From an uncultured Myxococcales bacterium (GTDB taxonomy: Bacteria; Myxococcota_A; Polyangia; Polyangiales; Polyangiaceae), in assembly GCA_937949945.1 (NCBI GenBank), contig CALFEQ010000084.1, positions 62,001 to 126,000 of the forward strand: 64,000 nt of DNA, given 5' to 3'. Shown here one piece after another: positions 60,831-64,000 of this stretch. A program made the translations under genes and the position numbers. The notes under the pieces are model-generated. The model was not told the DNA's origin, did no database searches, and saw only the letters and a program-made list of their open reading frames with translations. Positions within the stretch are counted from its first letter, which is position 1; each line of letters opens with the position of its first letter.

Positions 60831-63691
60831 TGCCCGCTCCGTCCTACGAGACGTGCCACGAGGTCAACATAAAACGTCCCCCCCTCGGTCGCGGGACGGA
60901 TCCCGACGCCGCTCCCATCGTCGCTCCAGGCGTAGAGGATTACGACCTTGGGGCGGAGGGAGAGCGCCGCGTCCACCTGCTCGACGAGCGTGCGGCCGCC
61001 CCTCCGATCGTGCTCGACGAGGCCGCTGGTCTTCGTCACGCGCGAGAGCTTCCAGCCGGGCGTGATCGACACGACGCCGCGGGCACCGCGCAGCGCCCAA
61101 GCCGGAGCGAGCTGGGGCAGGTAGCCGGAGCGCTCCAGGTAGGCGAGGCCGCGGTCGAGCGCGTTCCCTTTCGGCAGCGAGTCCGCCTCGGGCAAGGCGT
61201 CGAGGTCGAATTCGTCGAAGCGCTGCCAACGCGTGACGCCGACGATCTCGTATCCGGACAGCTCGTAACGTGGGAGCGGGGGAGCGTCCGTCTCCGGCTC
61301 GGCGAAGAGCAGCTTCTTGCCGTCGATCTCGAACGCTCGATCCATGAGACCGCGGCTTTCGAGCTCGGAGACCGCGCTCGCGAGCGACGCCTGGGGCGTG
61401 AGCCCACCGAGGCGGATCTGGAACGCGACGCGCATCGGTGTCTGCGCGACGGCGCGGACGAACGCGTCCACGCGGTCGCGGTCCTGGATGCCTTCGGGGG
61501 ACGCGGACACGAGGAGGGTCGCTAGATCGAACCCGGTCGCCGCCATGCGCGTCGCTTCGTCGGGCGATGTCTCCGCGGGGTTCACGGCGATCCCGAAGGC
61601 GGGCCGCACCTTGGGCTTCTTCGAGAGCGACAGGAGATGCTCGATGCGATCGGCGTCGGAGGCCTTCGTCGCGAGATCGATGACGTACATCCCGTGACCC
61701 TCGAACAGCACGCGGCGCGAGTCCTTGAGCGCCTCGAGGTTGTCGAAGGCGTCGAGGAAGTATGGGGCGTAGGTGCGCCATATGGCTTCGTCGTCGAACA
61801 GGCGCGCGTGCCAGATGTCGCGGCGATACAGGTAGCGAGAGCTCGAAGGATCGACGAACGCCAGGTACCGAGCGTTCTGCGTCCGGACGAAGTAGTCCGC
61901 GAACGCCTCGGGGCCGCGGAAGAAGGGGATCCCGGGCGGTGGGCTGAGGGCGCCGGGCAGGTCGAGGCTGTAGATCTCATTGCGGCCGAAGTCCAAGAGG
62001 CACGGCTCGTCCACCATGACGATGAGCTTCTCCCCCGGCGGGACCGCGGCCTGCAGCTCGACGTACTGGTACGTCGCGGCGGGCGCCGTGCGTGGCGACT
62101 GGGGCGCGCGTCGTCGCGCCTCGTCGAAGAACGAAAGGGCATCTCCGAGACGCTGCACCGCGTAGTACGGCTCGAACTGCAAGACGGCGAGCATGACGGC
62201 GATCGCCCCCGCGAGCTTCGTCTGGACGGCTTCGGCACGCAGCCACGCACCGGCCGAGAGCAGCACGACGATGCTGGCGGCCGCCGTGTACCCGAACCCA
62301 TAGCGGGCGATGTCGCCCACGTGCGTGATCGAGAACGAGTCGGTGAGCAGGAGGAGCGCGAGGAACGCCGCGGCGATGAACGACTTGAGCGGTCGTCGAG
62401 CGTCCGCCTCGGGGACGCCGAGCCCGAGGACGAAGAAGAGGAGCGTGTAGCGCGACCGCTCCGGCTCCATCAGCACGCCGATGAAGTGGCGAAGCTCCTT
62501 GAGCCCGACGACGGTGGTGCTCTTCACGGCGTAGCCAGCGCGGAGGTAGCCCTTCTGGAGCGGGTAGAGGATCGCCCCCGTGGTCTCGCGATAGAGCGTG
62601 AGCCACGGCAGGAGGACGGCGCCGAGGGCCAGCGCGGCGACGGCTGCGTCGACGAGGACCTCCTTCCGGCGCACGTCGCGTCGTCGCGTGACGATGGGCG
62701 CCACGACGGGCAGCATGAACATGCCGACCGCCGCCGGGAGGAAGCTCTGGCGAAGCGCGCACGTCGTCGCGGTCACCAAGGCTCCGGCGACGAGCCCGCG
62801 GCGGTAGGCGCTCGGGTTCGTCTCTCTCGAGAAGAAGCGGATCGTCGAGAACAGCCCGAGGAAGAAGGTGAGGCCGGAGACGTTGCTCGCGAGATTCACG
62901 CGACGCGTCTGGAAGAAGACGAACGCGAGGAGGAGCGCGAGGACGGTGACGAGCAGCGGTGGTCGCTCGCGGCCGCGCCCGAACTCGACGATGAGCAGGG
63001 CGAGCATGATGGCCGCGATCCCGCGGTCGAAGAAGTTGAGGTGCTGGAGGCTGCCGTTGGCGAGCAACAGGCCCTGGAAGATCGACTGCGAGCCGAGGGC
63101 GCTCGCGCGTCGGAAGCTGAACGGGTCGACCATCGTGCCGCGCGCCAGGAGTTGGCGCGGGAGCGCGAGGTACGACAGCTCGTCGTCGTACGGGTTCGTG
63201 TAGATGTCGCCGAGGCCGCCTGCGACGTAGATGGCCACGACGATCGTGGCGCCGAGCACGATGGCGGCGGTGGCCGGCTTCGCTCGCGCGAGTAGCAAGG
63301 ACGCGGTGACTCGCCTGACGATGGCTTCGCGGCGTTTCCATGTCCCGTAGCCGAACCCGACGACGCCGAGAGCGACGAGCGCCACGAGCACGCTCGTCCG
63401 AGCGAGCCGAAAGTTGGCGAGGATGATCGTCACGAGCGCGAGCGCGCTCGCTCCCCAGACCGCGCGCAGGCCCAAGCCCACCTTGCGTCCCGGCGCCAAC
63501 AGTCGGCAGACGAGCTCGCCGTACCCGAGGAACGCGAAGAGCAGCATCGTGCCCCAAGCACCCGTCTCCCAGACCAGCGGCTTGGTGATGCTCGGAACCG
63601 CTGCATACACGAAGAGCGCGGCGACGGTGGCGAGAGCGGTCACGGCCACCGGTTTCGCTGAGCGCTTCCGCAACGCACTCGTCGAGATCAT
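60827..63691 (-). CDS. GT-C-like membrane protein fused to a WbsX/GH99-like domain
   Basis: The 954-residue protein has about 12 spans in residues 12-480, with a GT-C style large loop (LGDIYTNPYDDELSYLALPRQLLARGTMVDPF). A periplasmic region (500-690) has VDEPCLLDF. The C-terminus (about 700-954) looks like a TIM-barrel of the WbsX/GH99 type: VNPAETSPDEATRMAATGFDLATLLVS, EIVGVTRWQRFDEFDLDAL, and the closing VVILYAWSDDGSGVGIRPATEGGTFYVDLVARL in the place of the usual SWNEWGEG...YLEAL. It would be a transferase plus a glycan-binding or cleaving part. Coupled by 4 bases at both ends to FkbM and the partial gene upstream. I chose ATG 63691. Confidence 0.75.
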   Translation of the reverse strand: MISTSALRKRSAKPVAVTALATVAALFVYAAVPSITKPLVWETGAWGTMLLFAFLGYGELVCRLLAPGRKVGLGLRAVWGASALALVTIILANFRLARTSVLVALVALGVVGFGYGTWKRREAIVRRVTASLLLARAKPATAAIVLGATIVVAIYVAGGLGDIYTNPYDDELSYLALPRQLLARGTMVDPFSFRRASALGSQSIFQGLLLANGSLQHLNFFDRGIAAIMLALLIVEFGRGRERPPLLVTVLALLLAFVFFQTRRVNLASNVSGLTFFLGLFSTIRFFSRETNPSAYRRGLVAGALVTATTCALRQSFLPAAVGMFMLPVVAPIVTRRRDVRRKEVLVDAAVAALALGAVLLPWLTLYRETTGAILYPLQKGYLRAGYAVKSTTVVGLKELRHFIGVLMEPERSRYTLLFFVLGLGVPEADARRPLKSFIAAAFLALLLLTDSFSITHVGDIARYGFGYTAAASIVVLLSAGAWLRAEAVQTKLAGAIAVMLAVLQFEPYYAVQRLGDALSFFDEARRRAPQSPRTAPAATYQYVELQAAVPPGEKLIVMVDEPCLLDFGRNEIYSLDLPGALSPPPGIPFFRGPEAFADYFVRTQNARYLAFVDPSSSRYLYRRDIWHARLFDDEAIWRTYAPYFLDAFDNLEALKDSRRVLFEGHGMYVIDLATKASDADRIEHLLSLSKKPKVRPAFGIAVNPAETSPDEATRMAATGFDLATLLVSASPEGIQDRDRVDAFVRAVAQTPMRVAFQIRLGGLTPQASLASAVSELESRGLMDRAFEIDGKKLLFAEPETDAPPLPRYELSGYEIVGVTRWQRFDEFDLDALPEADSLPKGNALDRGLAYLERSGYLPQLAPAWALRGARGVVSITPGWKLSRVTKTSGLVEHDRRGGRTLVEQVDAALSLRPKVVILYAWSDDGSGVGIRPATEGGTFYVDLVARLVGRSGQ

Positions 63692-64000
63692 CGGTCTGCG
63701 GGCTCCCAAGCGAGCGAGACCAGCCGGTAGCTGATCGCTCGACCGTCTCCCGGAGGGAACGTGACGTACGAAGCCTGGAGCGCGACGTCGACCCAGCCGG
63801 ACTCGGGCAGCACTTCGGGCGGGACGTCGATCTCGGCGCGGAGCGGGCCGTGGACCGGGAAGAATCCGACGTGCTGCCCGTTGACCGCGACGGTGAGCCA
63901 CACGGCTCCCTTCACGTGCTCGATCTGAGGGACTCCGTCGAGGACGAGCCGCATCGGACGGCGTCCGTGCGAGCGGAGCCGGAGGAGCGCACGCTCGCGC
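63688..64000 (-). CDS. Partial protein, C-terminal beta domain (cut by the window edge)
   Basis: Only the last 103 residues are in view; the open frame runs off the 64,000 edge. Visible segments (LVLDGVPQIEHVKGAVWLTVAVNGQHVGFFPVHG, then AEIDVPPEVLPESGWVDVALQASYVTF) look like a beta-sandwich domain. The frame stays open upstream past the ATG at 63954, in line with a longer gene. The stop overlaps the start of the 954-residue gene by 4 bases, so it belongs to the same operon. The identity of the full protein cannot be judged here. Confidence 0.7.
   Translation of the reverse strand, partial: RERALLRLRSHGRRPMRLVLDGVPQIEHVKGAVWLTVAVNGQHVGFFPVHGPLRAEIDVPPEVLPESGWVDVALQASYVTFPPGDGRAISYRLVSLAWEPADR

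Overview
The window is high-GC bacterial DNA, about two-thirds G+C by eye, and almost fully coding. Its gene content points to Myxococcota, most likely a Polyangia-type lineage. The evidence is a CdnL/CarD regulator, lysine-rich histone H1-like proteins, AgmX/PglI-type C-terminal domains, a DUF4388-TPR-PEGA protein, a eukaryotic-like Ser/Thr kinase, double-FHA and SUMF1-type proteins, and many small Cys-, Gly- or Asp-rich lipoproteins. I found no tRNA, rRNA, CRISPR array, transposase or phage gene. The window reads as core chromosome plus lineage-specific envelope genes.

Layout. 1-4.7 kb: cdnL with a long structured leader, a short Ppx/GppA phosphatase, an OmpA-type lipoprotein, and a tandem pair of H1-like genes behind a near-consensus promoter. 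4.7-10 kb: a TrmB-like regulator coupled to a large unknown gene, an AgmX-type lipoprotein, a Cys-rich lipoprotein, an HNH nuclease and a CcmE of the rare CxxxY type. 10-16 kb: a TPR membrane protein, a flavin-reductase-like protein, and a membrane-anchored Ser/Thr kinase with a sensor-like N-terminus followed by a rhodanese-fold protein lacking the catalytic cysteine. 16-22 kb: a double-FHA membrane protein, divergent gshB and ggt, and an ECF sigma/anti-sigma pair. 22-31 kb: PhaR-type regulator, orphan ABC ATPase, an 11-module cysteine-rich lipoprotein, then a co-directional run of TlpA-like thioredoxin, NtrY-like kinase, an unknown gene and the DUF4388-TPR-PEGA protein. 31-41 kb: unknown genes, lipoproteins, a NarL-type regulator, aspS, a membrane protein, and a nucleotidyltransferase overlapping a 59-codon ORF. 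41-45.4 kb: a glutamine-synthetase-family ligase and an iron-type alcohol dehydrogenase around a VWA lipoprotein. 45.5-51.8 kb: three GT-C-like membrane proteins and a flippase-like protein. 51.8-57.7 kb: an NtrC-type activator, a SUMF1 lipoprotein, a second AgmX-type protein and another lipoprotein. 57.7-64 kb: glycan/surface genes, namely a methyltransferase, a family 9 glycosyltransferase, an FkbM methyltransferase, a 954-residue GT-C-like protein fused to a WbsX/GH99-like C-terminus, and a gene cut by the window edge.

Three themes cross gene boundaries. Many intergenic gaps carry tandem 7-bp repeats based on GGCTCCA/GGCTCCG. About ten genes without a Shine-Dalgarno have a TAnnnT hexamer 6-11 nt before the start codon, suggesting leaderless transcripts; this also helps choose starts. 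Several functional sets are co-located without being one operon (glutathione making and breaking; envelope glycan assembly).
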